Below are positions 25,727-33,820 of a stretch of DNA of 64,000 bases, piece after piece (the stretch's first letter is position 1; every line of letters begins with the position of its first letter). This DNA comes from Streptomyces sp. NBC_01551 (GTDB lineage Bacteria > Actinomycetota > Actinomycetes > Streptomycetales > Streptomycetaceae): positions 5,731,501 through 5,795,500 of the forward strand of contig NZ_JAPEPX010000001.1 in NCBI RefSeq assembly GCF_026339935.1, in the 5' to 3' direction. Made by a program: the position numbers and the translations under genes. Under the pieces are notes generated by a model. That model had not been told where the DNA came from and did not search any database. It saw only the letters and a list, made by a program, of their open reading frames with translations.

Positions 25727-26965
25727 CTAGTTGCCGACGCGGCGGCGCACGTCCTGGAATGCGGTGTAGTTGGCGATCAGCTCGATCTGCCCGGGCGGCG
25801 CCAGCTGCACGGCCTCGTCGAGGGTCTCGCACACCCGGAAGTCCAGGCCCGCGACCTCCAGGCGGACGGCCAGGTCCAGCTTGCGGTCGCCGATCACGAA
25901 GATCGGGTGGCCGGCCAGCCGCGGGTAGTCCACGTCCCACAGCCAGGAGGTGTCCGTGCCGTCGGCGCCGCGCGCGTTCACCGACAGGATCACCGGGGTG
26001 GGCGGCGGGTCGATCAGCGAAAACGTTTCGAGCCAGCCCGCCGGGTTCTTCGCGAGCAGCAGCCGCAGCTCACGGCCCTGGAAGTTCACCACGTCGTAGC
26101 GGCCGGCGACGGCCTGCACCTGGTACATCCGCTCCAGCGCGACCTGCGGCGGCACCCCGAACACGGCGGCCACGGCGGCCGAGGTCGCGGCGTTCGCCTT
26201 GTTGGCGCGGCCGGGCAGCTGGAGGTGGATCGGCCAGGCCGAGCCGTGCGGGTCCAGGACGTGGTCGCCGGACAGCACCCAGCTGGGGGCGGGGCGGCGG
26301 AAACCGCACTCGCCGCAGAACCAGTCGTCGCCCGGGCGCTGCATGACGCCACCGCAGGAGGGGCACGACCAGGCGTCGTCCTTCCACTCCTGACCGGCCG
26401 CGACCCACACCACGTTCTGCGACGAGGAGGCCGACCACACGATCAGCGGGTCGTCGCAGTTCGCGACGATGACCGCCTTGGAGCCCTGGAGGCCCTCGCG
26501 CCACTTCTCCGCCAGCATGCGGGTCTCGGCGGCGCGGTCCAGCTGGTCGCGGGAGAGGTTCAGCAGGGCGATCACCTTGGGGGTGACGTCCCGGGCCACG
26601 CCCGCCAGGTACTTCTCGTCGACCTCGATGACGCCGTACTTGGCGTCCGAGCCGCCCGCCAGCGCCGAGGTGATGCCCGCCGGCATGTTCGCGCCGAGCG
26701 CGTTGGACACGACCGGACCGCTGGCCCGCAGGGCCTCCGCGATCAGTCGCGTCGTCGTGGTCTTGCCGTTCGTCGCGGAGACGAGGACGACATCGAGATG
26801 CTGCGCCAGCGCTCCGAGCAGATCGGGGTCGAGCCTGAGTGCGACCTTGCCACCGATCACCGATCCGCTTCCGCGTCCCGCGGCCCGCGACACCGCCGCC
26901 GCGGCCTTGCCCGCCGTCACGGCCAGCTTGGCCCGCGGCGAAAGCGGCTCTGTGTTGCCTGCCAT
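25727..26965 (-). CDS. murT: Lipid II isoglutaminyl synthase, Mur ligase-like subunit
   Basis: A 412-residue Mur-ligase-fold protein that activates the alpha-carboxyl of D-Glu in lipid II for amidation. The ATP loop is VSATNGKTTTTRLIAEAL near residue 62. VIEVDEKYL and LNLSRDQLDR near 125-150 are Mur-like. A zinc ribbon, CPSCGG then CGECG near residues 208-228, is the MurT hallmark that separates it from true Mur ligases. The C-terminal DUF1727 segment (about 300-410) contains the catalytic Asp region NARGADGTDTSWLWDVD. ATG 26965 is followed immediately by family sequence; gatD follows. Confidence 0.94.
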   Translation of the reverse strand: MAGNTEPLSPRAKLAVTAGKAAAAVSRAAGRGSGSVIGGKVALRLDPDLLGALAQHLDVVLVSATNGKTTTTRLIAEALRASGPVVSNALGANMPAGITSALAGGSDAKYGVIEVDEKYLAGVARDVTPKVIALLNLSRDQLDRAAETRMLAEKWREGLQGSKAVIVANCDDPLIVWSASSSQNVVWVAAGQEWKDDAWSCPSCGGVMQRPGDDWFCGECGFRRPAPSWVLSGDHVLDPHGSAWPIHLQLPGRANKANAATSAAVAAVFGVPPQVALERMYQVQAVAGRYDVVNFQGRELRLLLAKNPAGWLETFSLIDPPPTPVILSVNARGADGTDTSWLWDVDYPRLAGHPIFVIGDRKLDLAVRLEVAGLDFRVCETLDEAVQLAPPGQIELIANYTAFQDVRRRVGN

Positions 26966-27075
26966 CGTCCCTTGTCCTCCTTGCGTCGGTCGGCACCAGC
27001 CTATCCAGTACCGGCCGGAGCCCTGACCGCGGCGCCCCAGTGCCGCCGCGGATCTCCTCATATATTCGCCCGTCG

Positions 27076-27081
27076 TACCCT
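27076..27081 (+). promoter_or_regulatory. -10 box of a likely leaderless def promoter
   Basis: TACCCT (27076-27081) is followed by 7 bases and the def ATG at 27089. No ribosome-binding site lies between. This is the arrangement of leaderless Streptomyces genes; the -35 is poor. Confidence 0.35.
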
Positions 27082-27088
27082 TACGGCC

Positions 27089-27646
27089 ATGCGACAGCGC
27101 CCCATTCCCGGTACCACCGGCCTCGTCCGCACCATGAGCCTGCTGGGCGATCCGGTGCTCCACTCGGCCTGCGCGGAGGTCACCGAATTCGGCCCGGCCC
27201 TCGACCGGCTCATCGAGGACATGTTCGCCACGATGTACGCCGCCGAGGGCGTCGGACTCGCCGCGAACCAGATCGGCGTGGGGCAGCGGGTGTTCGTGTA
27301 CGACTGCCCCGACGACGATGATGTCCGCCATGTCGGGCACGTCGTCAACCCGCGTCTGGTGGCGGCCGACGGGGACGTGTTCCGCGGTCCCGAGGGCTGC
27401 CTCTCGCTGCCCGGCCTGGAGGCGGGCACGGACCGGTTCGACCGCGCGGTCGTCGAAGGGGTCACCTCCGACGGCGCGCCCGTGCGGATCGAGGGCACCG
27501 GGTTCTTCGCGCGCTGCCTGCAGCACGAGTGCGACCACCTGGACGGCACGGTGTACGCGGACCGGGTGACGGGGCTGCGGGCGCGTCGGCTGCGGAGGGC
27601 GATCCGCAGGACGTCGTGGGGCGCGCGGGCCCTCGTACAGCCGTAG
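27089..27646 (+). CDS. def: Peptide deformylase
   Basis: A 185-residue metalloenzyme removing the formyl group from nascent proteins. All three motifs are present: GVGLAANQIG near residue 51 (motif 1), EGCLSLPG near 101 (motif 2, Cys metal ligand) and QHECDHLDG near 147 (motif 3, HExxH). The short Arg-rich C-terminus (RARRLRRAIRRTSW) is like other actinobacterial paralogues. Streptomyces usually carry several deformylases, so this need not be the essential one. It is divergent from murT-gatD and convergent with a TetR gene. Confidence 0.95.
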   Translation: MRQRPIPGTTGLVRTMSLLGDPVLHSACAEVTEFGPALDRLIEDMFATMYAAEGVGLAANQIGVGQRVFVYDCPDDDDVRHVGHVVNPRLVAADGDVFRGPEGCLSLPGLEAGTDRFDRAVVEGVTSDGAPVRIEGTGFFARCLQHECDHLDGTVYADRVTGLRARRLRRAIRRTSWGARALVQP

Positions 27647-27674
27647 CCGGGCCCGCCGCGCGCGCCAACTCCCG

Positions 27675-28319
27675 TTAGAAGCCCGGCCCGTCCACGCGGT
27701 TGCCGGCCGTCGCCAGGCGGCCCCACAGCAGATCGGTGAGGCCGGTGACCAGCTCCGCGCGCTCGCAGGGGCGCTCGCCGAGCCACCAGTCCCCGGCGGC
27801 GTGCATCATGCCGACGATGCCGTGGCCCCAGACGCGGGCGAGGCGTTCGCCGCCGGGGCCGAGGTCCACGCGCTCGCCGATCACCTGCGCCAGCTCCTCG
27901 CCGAGCCGGCGCAGCAGCGGGGCCGAGTGCAGGCCGACGTCGAAACCGCGCTCGGAGGCCTGCGAGTCCTCGGCCGGGTGCATCAGGAACCGGTAGACCT
28001 GCGGGCGGGCCTCGATGGCGGCGAGATACGTATCGAGGGTGGCCTCCACCCGGCGCCGGCGCTCGGCCGGGGCGTCCAGAGCCGCCCGCAGCGAGTCGAG
28101 CAGCGCGTCGGTGTGCCGGACGGCGAGCGCCTGGTAGAGGCCCGCCTTGTCGCCGAAGTGGCGGTAGAGGATGGGCTTGGTGATGCCCGCCTCCGCCGCG
28201 ATGGCGTTCATGGACGCCTTGGGGCCGTCCCTGAGGACGACCCGGTCGGCCGCTTCGAGCAGTTCCCGCCTGCGGCGGTCGGCCGCTCCCGGCTCCCCGG
28301 CCTGCTGAGTGGTCTCCAT
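27675..28319 (-). CDS. TetR-family regulator divergent from acyl-CoA dehydrogenase
   Basis: A 214-residue repressor-type protein. The N-terminal helix-turn-helix covers about residues 18-65 (MNAIAAEAGITKPILYRHFGDKAGLY). The ligand domain follows and ends in a Trp-rich helix (AGDWWLGERPCER). ATG 28319 has GGGGAGAG 7 bases upstream. Divergence from a fatty-acid-type acyl-CoA dehydrogenase, with three similar sites in the spacer, suggests it represses that gene and itself and responds to acyl-CoA. That is an inference from layout. Confidence 0.9.
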   Translation of the reverse strand: METTQQAGEPGAADRRRRELLEAADRVVLRDGPKASMNAIAAEAGITKPILYRHFGDKAGLYQALAVRHTDALLDSLRAALDAPAERRRRVEATLDTYLAAIEARPQVYRFLMHPAEDSQASERGFDVGLHSAPLLRRLGEELAQVIGERVDLGPGGERLARVWGHGIVGMMHAAGDWWLGERPCERAELVTGLTDLLWGRLATAGNRVDGPGF

Positions 28320-28438
28320 GACGTGTTTCTCTCCCCGCCCTTGCGATGTGCGTGACGCCCACGCAACGTAACACCCCGCACACCCTGGCGATCGACTCGG
28401 CATCCGCCGCCTCGGCGCCCGGACCGCGCTTGACAGTG

Positions 28439-28508
28439 CTTACTCGCCGGTAACAGACTGTGGCCATTGTTCGGGTTACCGGCAGTAACAGTGGTTACCG
28501 GTAGTAAA
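28439..28508. promoter_or_regulatory. Three operator-like repeats over the acyl-CoA dehydrogenase promoter
   Basis: GTTACCGGCAGTAAC (28475-28489) and GTTACCGGTAGTAAA (28494-28508) are direct repeats with GTTAC/GTAAC-type dyads. CTTACTCGCCGGTAAC (28439-28454) is a related copy in the opposite orientation. TTGACA at 28430-28435 with CAGACT at 28454-28459 (18-base gap) is a plausible promoter overlapping the first copy. The last copy ends 17 bases before the dehydrogenase ATG. Confidence 0.6.
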
Positions 28509-28525
28509 CAGTAGCTGGAGGGGAC

Positions 28526-29755
28526 ATGGCGGAGTTCACCATGGAGCTCAACGACGACCAGAAGCAGGTGCGGGACTGGGTCCACGGCTTCGCCGCCGAT
28601 GTCATCCGGCCCGCGGCCGCGGAATGGGACGAGCGCGAAGAGACTCCGTGGCCCGTCATCCAGGAGGCCGCCAAGGTCGGCATCTACTCGCTCGACTTCT
28701 ACGCCCAGCAGTTCTTCGACCCCACCGGCCTCGGCATCCCGATGGCGATGGAGGAGCTCTTCTGGGGCGACGCCGGCATCGCCCTGTCGATCGTCGGCAC
28801 CGGCCTGGCCGCCATCGGCGTCGTCGCCAACGGCACCGAGGAGCAGATCGGCACCTGGATCCCGCAGATGTACGGGGACCAGAACGACGTGAAGGTCGCC
28901 GCGTTCTGCTCCTCCGAGCCCGACGCCGGCTCCGACGTCGGCGCCATGCGCACCCGCGCCGTCTACGACGAGGCCAAGGACGAGTGGGTCCTCAACGGCA
29001 CCAAGACATGGGCGACCAACGGCGGCATCGCCAACGTCCACATCGTCGTCGCCGTGGTGGACCCGGAGCTGGGGACGAAGGGGCACGCCTCCTTCATCGT
29101 GCCGCCGAACACCCCGGGCCTGTCCCAGGGCCAGAAGTTCAAGAAGCACGGCATCCGCGCCTCGCACACCGCCGAGGTGGTGCTGGAGGACTGCCGCATC
29201 CCCGGCTCCTGCCTGCTCGGCGGCAAGGACAAGCTGGACGAGCGCCTCGCGCGGGCCCGCGAGCGGGCCAGGGCGGGCGGCGGCGAGCGCGTGAAGAACG
29301 CCGCCATGGCCACCTTCGAGGCCTCCCGCCCGGCCGTCGGCGCGATGGCCGTCGGCACCGCGCGCGCCGCCTACGAGGTCGCCCTCGACTACGCCAAGAC
29401 CCGGACCCAGTTCGGCCGTCCGATCATCGACAACCAGGGCGTGGCCTTCCAGCTCGCCGACATGCGGACCCAGATCGACGCGGCCCGGCTGCTGGTGTGG
29501 CGGGCCTCCTGGATGGCGGTCGCGGGCAAGCCGTTCACCTCGGCCGAGGGCTCGATGTCGAAGCTGTTCGCGAGCGAGGTCGCCAAGAAGGTCACCGCCC
29601 AGGCCGTGCAGATCCTCGGCGGCAACGGCTTCACCCGCGAGTACCCGGTCGAGCGGATGCACCGCGACAGCGCGATCTACACCATCTTCGAGGGCACCAG
29701 CGAGATCCAGCGACTGGTGATCGCCCGGACGATCTCGCAGATGCCGATCCGCTAG
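28526..29755 (+). CDS. Acyl-CoA dehydrogenase
   Basis: A 409-residue FAD enzyme performing alpha,beta-dehydrogenation of acyl-CoA in beta-oxidation or branched-chain degradation. Seen: FCSSEPDAGSDVGAMRTRA near residue 130 (FAD/substrate), WATNGGIANVHIVVAVVDP near 165, ALDYAKTRTQFGRPIIDNQG near 285, and ILGGNGFTREYPVERMHRDSAIYTIFEGTSEIQR near 365-400. The last of these contains the Glu of the usual catalytic position. A CTGGAGGGG ribosome-binding site precedes ATG 28526. Chain-length specificity cannot be read. A strong terminator follows. Confidence 0.94.
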   Translation: MAEFTMELNDDQKQVRDWVHGFAADVIRPAAAEWDEREETPWPVIQEAAKVGIYSLDFYAQQFFDPTGLGIPMAMEELFWGDAGIALSIVGTGLAAIGVVANGTEEQIGTWIPQMYGDQNDVKVAAFCSSEPDAGSDVGAMRTRAVYDEAKDEWVLNGTKTWATNGGIANVHIVVAVVDPELGTKGHASFIVPPNTPGLSQGQKFKKHGIRASHTAEVVLEDCRIPGSCLLGGKDKLDERLARARERARAGGGERVKNAAMATFEASRPAVGAMAVGTARAAYEVALDYAKTRTQFGRPIIDNQGVAFQLADMRTQIDAARLLVWRASWMAVAGKPFTSAEGSMSKLFASEVAKKVTAQAVQILGGNGFTREYPVERMHRDSAIYTIFEGTSEIQRLVIARTISQMPIR

Positions 29756-29768
29756 CCGCGGCGCGAAC

Positions 29769-29804
29769 GGCGCCCCCGGACACCGCGAGGCGTCCGGGGG
29801 CGCC
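29769..29804. terminator. Strong convergent terminator
   Basis: GGCGCCCCCGGAC (29769-29781) and GTCCGGGGGCGCC (29792-29804) form a perfect 13-base stem with a 10-base loop. It lies between the acyl-CoA dehydrogenase stop and the stop of a minus-strand gene (29815), so it serves both directions. Confidence 0.88.
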
Positions 29805-29814
29805 GTCGTCCGCC

Positions 29815-30609
29815 TCAGCCCTGGCGCAGCGGCGTCAGACAGCTCCGGGTCCACTTGTCGGCGCTGTACTTGGTGTCCGCTATGAGGTCGAGGGGGGCGC
29901 AGGTGTCGCCGACCCCCAACTCCTTGGTGACGGTGTACTGGGCCCGCGGCGACCCGCACTCCACGACCCGCAGGTCCTGCTCGTGCCAGCTGCCCTCGTT
30001 GCGCGCGCACTGCCCCACGGTCAGCGTCGGCGGCTCGTCCTCGCCCACCAGCAGGCCGATCACGATCAGCGTGGGGATCGAGAGGAACAGCAGCAGCGCC
30101 GGTACGAGGAACAGCATCGCCGCCGGCCGGCGCCACAGCGGCTTGCCCGGGTCGAGCGCGGGACGGAAGCCGCCCGCCGGGGGCGGGAGCCTGCGGAATG
30201 CGGCGCGCGGGCCGAGGTTCGTCAGCAGCGTGACGGGCGTGATGAAGAACGACAGCGGCCCCCACCAGCCCTGCCAGAGCGTGTCCGAGGACATCCGGCG
30301 GTAGGTGGAGAGCCCGCAGTCGCGGCAGAACGGCCCCGGCATGCTCAGGAACCGCATGATCACGAGGAAGCCCTGGTGGCCGCGCACCGTCGCGTGCGCG
30401 GCCGGGTAGGCCCCGCAGAAGCGGCAGCCGTGCATGCCTTGGGGCGGCGGGTAGGCCGGGCCGTACGGGGCCGGGGCCTGCTGCGGGGGCCAGGGGCCGT
30501 ACGGGCCCGCCTGCTGCGGGGCCATCGGGTACGGCCCCGGGGGCGGGCCCGGCTGCGGGGCGTACGGGGAATGGGGGCCGGCGCCGTACTGCGGTGGCGG
30601 AGTGGCCAC
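29815..30609 (-). CDS. Membrane protein with Pro-rich N-terminus and LppU-like C-terminus
   Basis: A 264-residue protein. Residues 1-60 are rich in Pro, Gly, Tyr and Gln. Two Cys pairs follow (CRFCG near 65 and CRDCG near 100), suggesting a zinc ribbon. Two hydrophobic segments lie near 115-135 and 165-190. A C-terminal domain starts TVGQCARNEGSWHEQDLRVVECGSPRAQYTV, containing four cysteines. This tail resembles the LppU/SCO3897-type domain seen on many Streptomyces membrane proteins. GTG 30609 is preceded by GAGGAGA. A duplicated palindrome lies upstream. Function unknown. Confidence 0.8.
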   Translation of the reverse strand: MATPPPQYGAGPHSPYAPQPGPPPGPYPMAPQQAGPYGPWPPQQAPAPYGPAYPPPQGMHGCRFCGAYPAAHATVRGHQGFLVIMRFLSMPGPFCRDCGLSTYRRMSSDTLWQGWWGPLSFFITPVTLLTNLGPRAAFRRLPPPAGGFRPALDPGKPLWRRPAAMLFLVPALLLFLSIPTLIVIGLLVGEDEPPTLTVGQCARNEGSWHEQDLRVVECGSPRAQYTVTKELGVGDTCAPLDLIADTKYSADKWTRSCLTPLRQG

Positions 30610-30659
30610 GGATTTCTCCTCGGGTCTGACTCGGGTCCACCCGGAGCGGTGAAACCGAC

Positions 30660-30685
30660 GGTGATCACGGAAGGTGATCACGGAA
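30660..30685. repeat. Duplicated 13-bp element with GTGATCAC palindrome
   Basis: GGTGATCACGGAA occurs twice head to tail (30660-30672 and 30673-30685). Each copy contains the 8-base palindrome GTGATCAC. It lies 51 bases upstream of the Pro-rich membrane protein start and 15 bases past the SRPBCC stop, so it is well placed as a double operator. Confidence 0.7.
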
Positions 30686-30700
30686 CCCTAGCGGGAGCCC

Positions 30701-31150
30701 TCACGGGCGCAGCAGCCGGGCAAGGGCGCGGCCGAAGAGGAACCGGCCCGCCGCGGCGACCAGCGGGTCGAAGGCGCGGCCGAGGCCGCGCAGCCGCAGC
30801 TCCTCCCGCCAGTGGATCTCCGTGCCGCCGGCCGGGAGGGGGCGGACTTCGATCTCCGCCCAGCCCCGGACCGTCCGCCCGCGTTTGACCAGCCGGACCA
30901 GGCCCGAAGAGGCGCCCCGCGAGGCCGCTGCCGGAGGTCGCCAGACCACCACTTCCATGGGATCGTCGAACGTGATTCTCCCCACGCCCGTGCGCGCCGT
31001 GAACACCGTTCCGACGTGGGTGGGAGGCGCCGTCTCGATGATCGTCCGGGTGAGCGGAACCTGTGCGCCGTGCCGTTCCCAGTCCGTGAGCCTCTTCCAT
31101 GCCTCCGCCGGAGCCAGCGACGAACGGTGAACGATCCGGATAGCGGGCAT
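30701..31150 (-). CDS. SRPBCC (START-like) family protein
   Basis: A 149-residue protein of the polyketide cyclase/dehydrase-like SRPBCC fold. It starts MPAIRIVHRSSLAPAEAWKRLTDWERHG, followed by alternating beta-strands (VGTVFTARTGVGRITFDDPMEVVVW). A C-terminal amphipathic helix ends FLFGRALARLLRP. Such proteins bind small hydrophobic ligands; many copies in Streptomyces have no known role. It is transcribed in the same direction as the membrane protein downstream. No enzyme motif stands out. Confidence 0.85.
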   Translation of the reverse strand: MPAIRIVHRSSLAPAEAWKRLTDWERHGAQVPLTRTIIETAPPTHVGTVFTARTGVGRITFDDPMEVVVWRPPAAASRGASSGLVRLVKRGRTVRGWAEIEVRPLPAGGTEIHWREELRLRGLGRAFDPLVAAAGRFLFGRALARLLRP

Positions 31151-31305
31151 GAGCGCATGGTAAGCGGGCATACACATCCTGAACTGGACCTCGAATATGG
31201 GTTCCGTCCGGGGGCGGCGATCAGTAATACTCACCGCCACCGTGGATCGCGGATTCGACCGGGTGACCACCGGCCCTCCCGCCCCACACTGCGAGGAGGT
31301 GCACC

Positions 31306-31491
31306 ATGTGCTCCCACCAGCCCCCATGCCCGGCCGCCGATGAAGCCGATCACGACGCCGCCCGCACCGTGGCCTTCCACCCCGAACAGGGCTGGAGCCT
31401 GCTCTGCAACGGCCTGGTGATCTTCGACGACACCGGCGAGCTGCTCCCCGACGGCCGCGCGGTGGACCCCCGCCGCCCGGCCCTGGTCTGA
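31306..31491 (+). CDS. DUF5999 family protein
   Basis: A 61-residue protein beginning MCSHQPPCPAADEADHDAA and ending GELLPDGRAVDPRRPALV. The CSHQPPCP start and the HPEQGWSLLCNGLVIFDDTG core are conserved across Streptomyces. A perfect GAGGAGGT ribosome-binding site lies 5 bases before the ATG. The paired cysteines with a histidine near the N-terminus could bind metal. Function is unknown. A 30-residue frame with its own ribosome-binding site follows 13 bases later. Confidence 0.88.
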   Translation: MCSHQPPCPAADEADHDAARTVAFHPEQGWSLLCNGLVIFDDTGELLPDGRAVDPRRPALV

Positions 31492-31504
31492 GCGAGGAGA
31501 CAGC

Positions 31505-31597
31505 ATGCGCCAGCAGCTGATCCGTAAGCCCGTCCCCAAGCCCGCCCCCCGAGACCTGGATCTGCGCACACCGTCGGGCAGACCCCTCCCGTACTGA
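31505..31597 (+). CDS. Possible 30-residue peptide downstream of DUF5999
   Basis: From ATG 31505 the frame begins MRQQLIRKPVPKPAPRDLDL and runs 10 more residues to end GRPLPY at 31597. It has a good GAGGAGA ribosome-binding site 4 bases upstream and starts 13 bases after the DUF5999 stop. The peptide is basic and Pro-rich and has no hydrophobic segment. I cannot assign it to a family. It could be a genuine small protein co-expressed with DUF5999. Confidence 0.45.
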   Translation: MRQQLIRKPVPKPAPRDLDLRTPSGRPLPY

Positions 31598-31620
31598 CGG
31601 GAGCCCCGGAGTTACGACGT

Positions 31621-31645
31621 CCACCGGCTGGCAGTCAGCCGGTGG
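31621..31645. terminator. Convergent terminator overlapping a stop codon
   Basis: CCACCGGCTG (31621-31630) and CAGCCGGTGG (31636-31645) are perfect 10-base arms around GCAGT. The right arm covers the TGA (31635-31637) of the minus-strand NB-ARC gene. The left arm follows the small plus-strand genes. Confidence 0.75.
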
Positions 31646-33782
31646 AAGCCGCCGCGCCGCCCCGGAAGGCGCTCTCGTACGCCGCGTCGCCGATGGCCGC
31701 GCGGGCCTGGCGCTCGCCCTGGTCCCGCAGGGCCGTCAGGGAGGGCGAGCCGCCCATCTGCGGGCGGCCCACCGTGCGCCACCAGGCGTGCCCGGTGCCC
31801 AGCAGGCGCGCCGCCAGTTCCCCGTCACCCAGCGCCGCCACGGCCGCCGCGAGCAGGTCCAGGCCCAGCGCGATGCCGAAGCGGTCGCCCAGCAGCCGCT
31901 TGCCGGAGAGCATCGCGCGCACGTGCCGGGCCGCCTCCCCGTGCTCGCCGAGCCCCAGCGCGGACACGGCCAGGATGTAGTCCGCGTACGCCCGCAGCCA
32001 GCGCTCGCCCAGCTCCGCGCACGCCTCCCGCAGGCCCCGCGCCTCCTCGGCGGCCTCCTCGAAACGCCCCAGGTCGCACAGCGCGTACCCGGTGGCCAGC
32101 CGGCACAGCAGCCAGCCCGGGCCACTGGTGCGGCCGCCGTGGCCCGCCCGGGCCCGGGGGCCCACCAGCGCGAGGGCCCGGACCGCGTCGCCCGGCATCA
32201 TCAGCGCCACCGCGTGCAGATAGGCCGCGCGCAGCTCCCGCTCCGGGTCCGCCAGCCGGTCCGCCTCGGCGGTGCACTCCTCGCCGAGCCGCCGGGCCGC
32301 CGCCAGGTCGCCCTGGAGCAGCGCCGTCAGGCCGAGCGCCCACACCGCCTGGGTGTACGCGGCGCCCGTGCGCGGGCCCACCGCCATCGCGCGCTCCAGG
32401 AAGGCCCGGCCCTCGCGGACGTGCCCGCACGAGAACCAGAAGAACCAGAGGGACCCCGCCATCTCCAGCGCCGCCGTCGGATCGGCGCCCAGCAGGTGCT
32501 CCAGGGCGGTGCGCAGCTGCGCGTGCTCGGCCGTCATCCTGCGGTACCAGTCCACCTGGGCGGGGCCGAGCCAGCCCCGGTCGGCGGCCTGGGAGAGCGC
32601 GGCGTACCAGTGGGCGTGCCGGTCGGCGACGGTCCGTACCTCGCCGAGTTCCGTCAGCCATTCGTGGCCGTACTCGCGGATCGTGTCCAGCATCGCGTAG
32701 CGGGCCCCCGCGCCCCGCTCCTCGCTGCGCCGGACGACCGACTTCGCGACGAGGCCGGCCAGCACCCGCTCCACCCGGGACGCGGGCAACGGGCCGCCGG
32801 AGCACACCGCGCGGGCGGCGGCCACGTCGAAGTCCCCGGTGAACACCGACAGCCGGGCCCACAGCAGCCGCTCCAGCGGCTCGCACAACTCGTGGCTCCA
32901 GCCGACGGCGGTCCGCATCGTCTGGTGCCGGGCCAGCAGCGGGGTCCCGGTGTCGGTGAGCATGTCGAAGCGGGCGCCGAGCCGTTGCGCCGTCTGCTCC
33001 AGGGTCCACAGCCGCAGCCGGGCCCCCGCCAGCTCCAGGGCGAGCGGGATCCCGTCCAGCCAGCGGCACACCTCGGCGGCGACCGCGGCCCGCCCGGGGT
33101 CGTCGAAGACGGCCGCGAGCTGCGGGGTCGCGGCGACGGCCCGCTCGCGGAAGAGGGTGAGGGCGTCGCTGTCGGGGCCCTCGCAGGGCAGCGGCCGGAT
33201 CTCCATGACCTGCTCGCAGGGGGAGTCGAGCGGCTCCCGAGAGGTGACCAGCACGGTCAGTCCGGGAGCGGACTGCAGGAGTTCGCCGACCAGGTGGCGG
33301 CAGGCGGAGACCAGGTGCTCGCAGGTGTCGAGGACGAGGAGCAGTTCCTTGTCGGCCATCCACGCGCACAGTTCCTCTTCCAGGGAGCGCGCGGAGTGGT
33401 CGGCGAGGCCGACGGCCTGGGCGACGGTTGCCGCGAGCAGGCCGGCGTCGCGCAGCGGCGAGAGTTCCACCCAGATGACCCCGTCCCGGCGCACGGGGCG
33501 GCCGCCGGAGACGGCGCGCAGGGCCAGCCGCGATTTCCCGACACCGCCCACCCCCGTCAGGGTGATCAGTCTCCGGTCCCGCAACAGGGCGTCGAGTTGG
33601 CCGAGTTCGGACCCCCTGCCCACGAAGCCCGCCGGTTGTGGCGGAAGATTTCCCTGCATGGAGTCGGAGTCTGGCCGAGGGTCGCCCGCCGCGGAATCCG
33701 ACTGATTGTTGTTGACCGAGTACTCACCGAACACGGTTGTATTGTGCGTGATCTTCTTTGCCGACAGGGGCGTTCCGGCCAT
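31635..33782 (-). CDS. NB-ARC/TPR regulatory-type ATPase without DNA-binding domain
   Basis: A 715-residue STAND-type protein. After an Asn-rich leader (KKITHNTTVFGEYSVNNNQSDSA) comes FVGRGSELGQLDALL near residue 55. The P-loop LTGVGGVGKSRLALRA follows near 75, then LLLVLDTCEHLV (Walker B) near 145 and TVLVTSREPL near 175. The LDGIPLALELAGARL segment typical of AfsR/LuxR-like ATPases is near 245. The rest (about 350-715) is TPR-like helices. There is no BTAD or SARP domain and no LuxR helix-turn-helix at either end, so DNA binding must come from a partner or is absent. An in-frame ATG at 33659 is an alternative start. Confidence 0.85.
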   Translation of the reverse strand: MAGTPLSAKKITHNTTVFGEYSVNNNQSDSAAGDPRPDSDSMQGNLPPQPAGFVGRGSELGQLDALLRDRRLITLTGVGGVGKSRLALRAVSGGRPVRRDGVIWVELSPLRDAGLLAATVAQAVGLADHSARSLEEELCAWMADKELLLVLDTCEHLVSACRHLVGELLQSAPGLTVLVTSREPLDSPCEQVMEIRPLPCEGPDSDALTLFRERAVAATPQLAAVFDDPGRAAVAAEVCRWLDGIPLALELAGARLRLWTLEQTAQRLGARFDMLTDTGTPLLARHQTMRTAVGWSHELCEPLERLLWARLSVFTGDFDVAAARAVCSGGPLPASRVERVLAGLVAKSVVRRSEERGAGARYAMLDTIREYGHEWLTELGEVRTVADRHAHWYAALSQAADRGWLGPAQVDWYRRMTAEHAQLRTALEHLLGADPTAALEMAGSLWFFWFSCGHVREGRAFLERAMAVGPRTGAAYTQAVWALGLTALLQGDLAAARRLGEECTAEADRLADPERELRAAYLHAVALMMPGDAVRALALVGPRARAGHGGRTSGPGWLLCRLATGYALCDLGRFEEAAEEARGLREACAELGERWLRAYADYILAVSALGLGEHGEAARHVRAMLSGKRLLGDRFGIALGLDLLAAAVAALGDGELAARLLGTGHAWWRTVGRPQMGGSPSLTALRDQGERQARAAIGDAAYESAFRGGAAASTG

Positions 33783-33820
33783 TACCTCGTCAGGTCCTTC
33801 GGACCGCCCGCCGCGCACGG

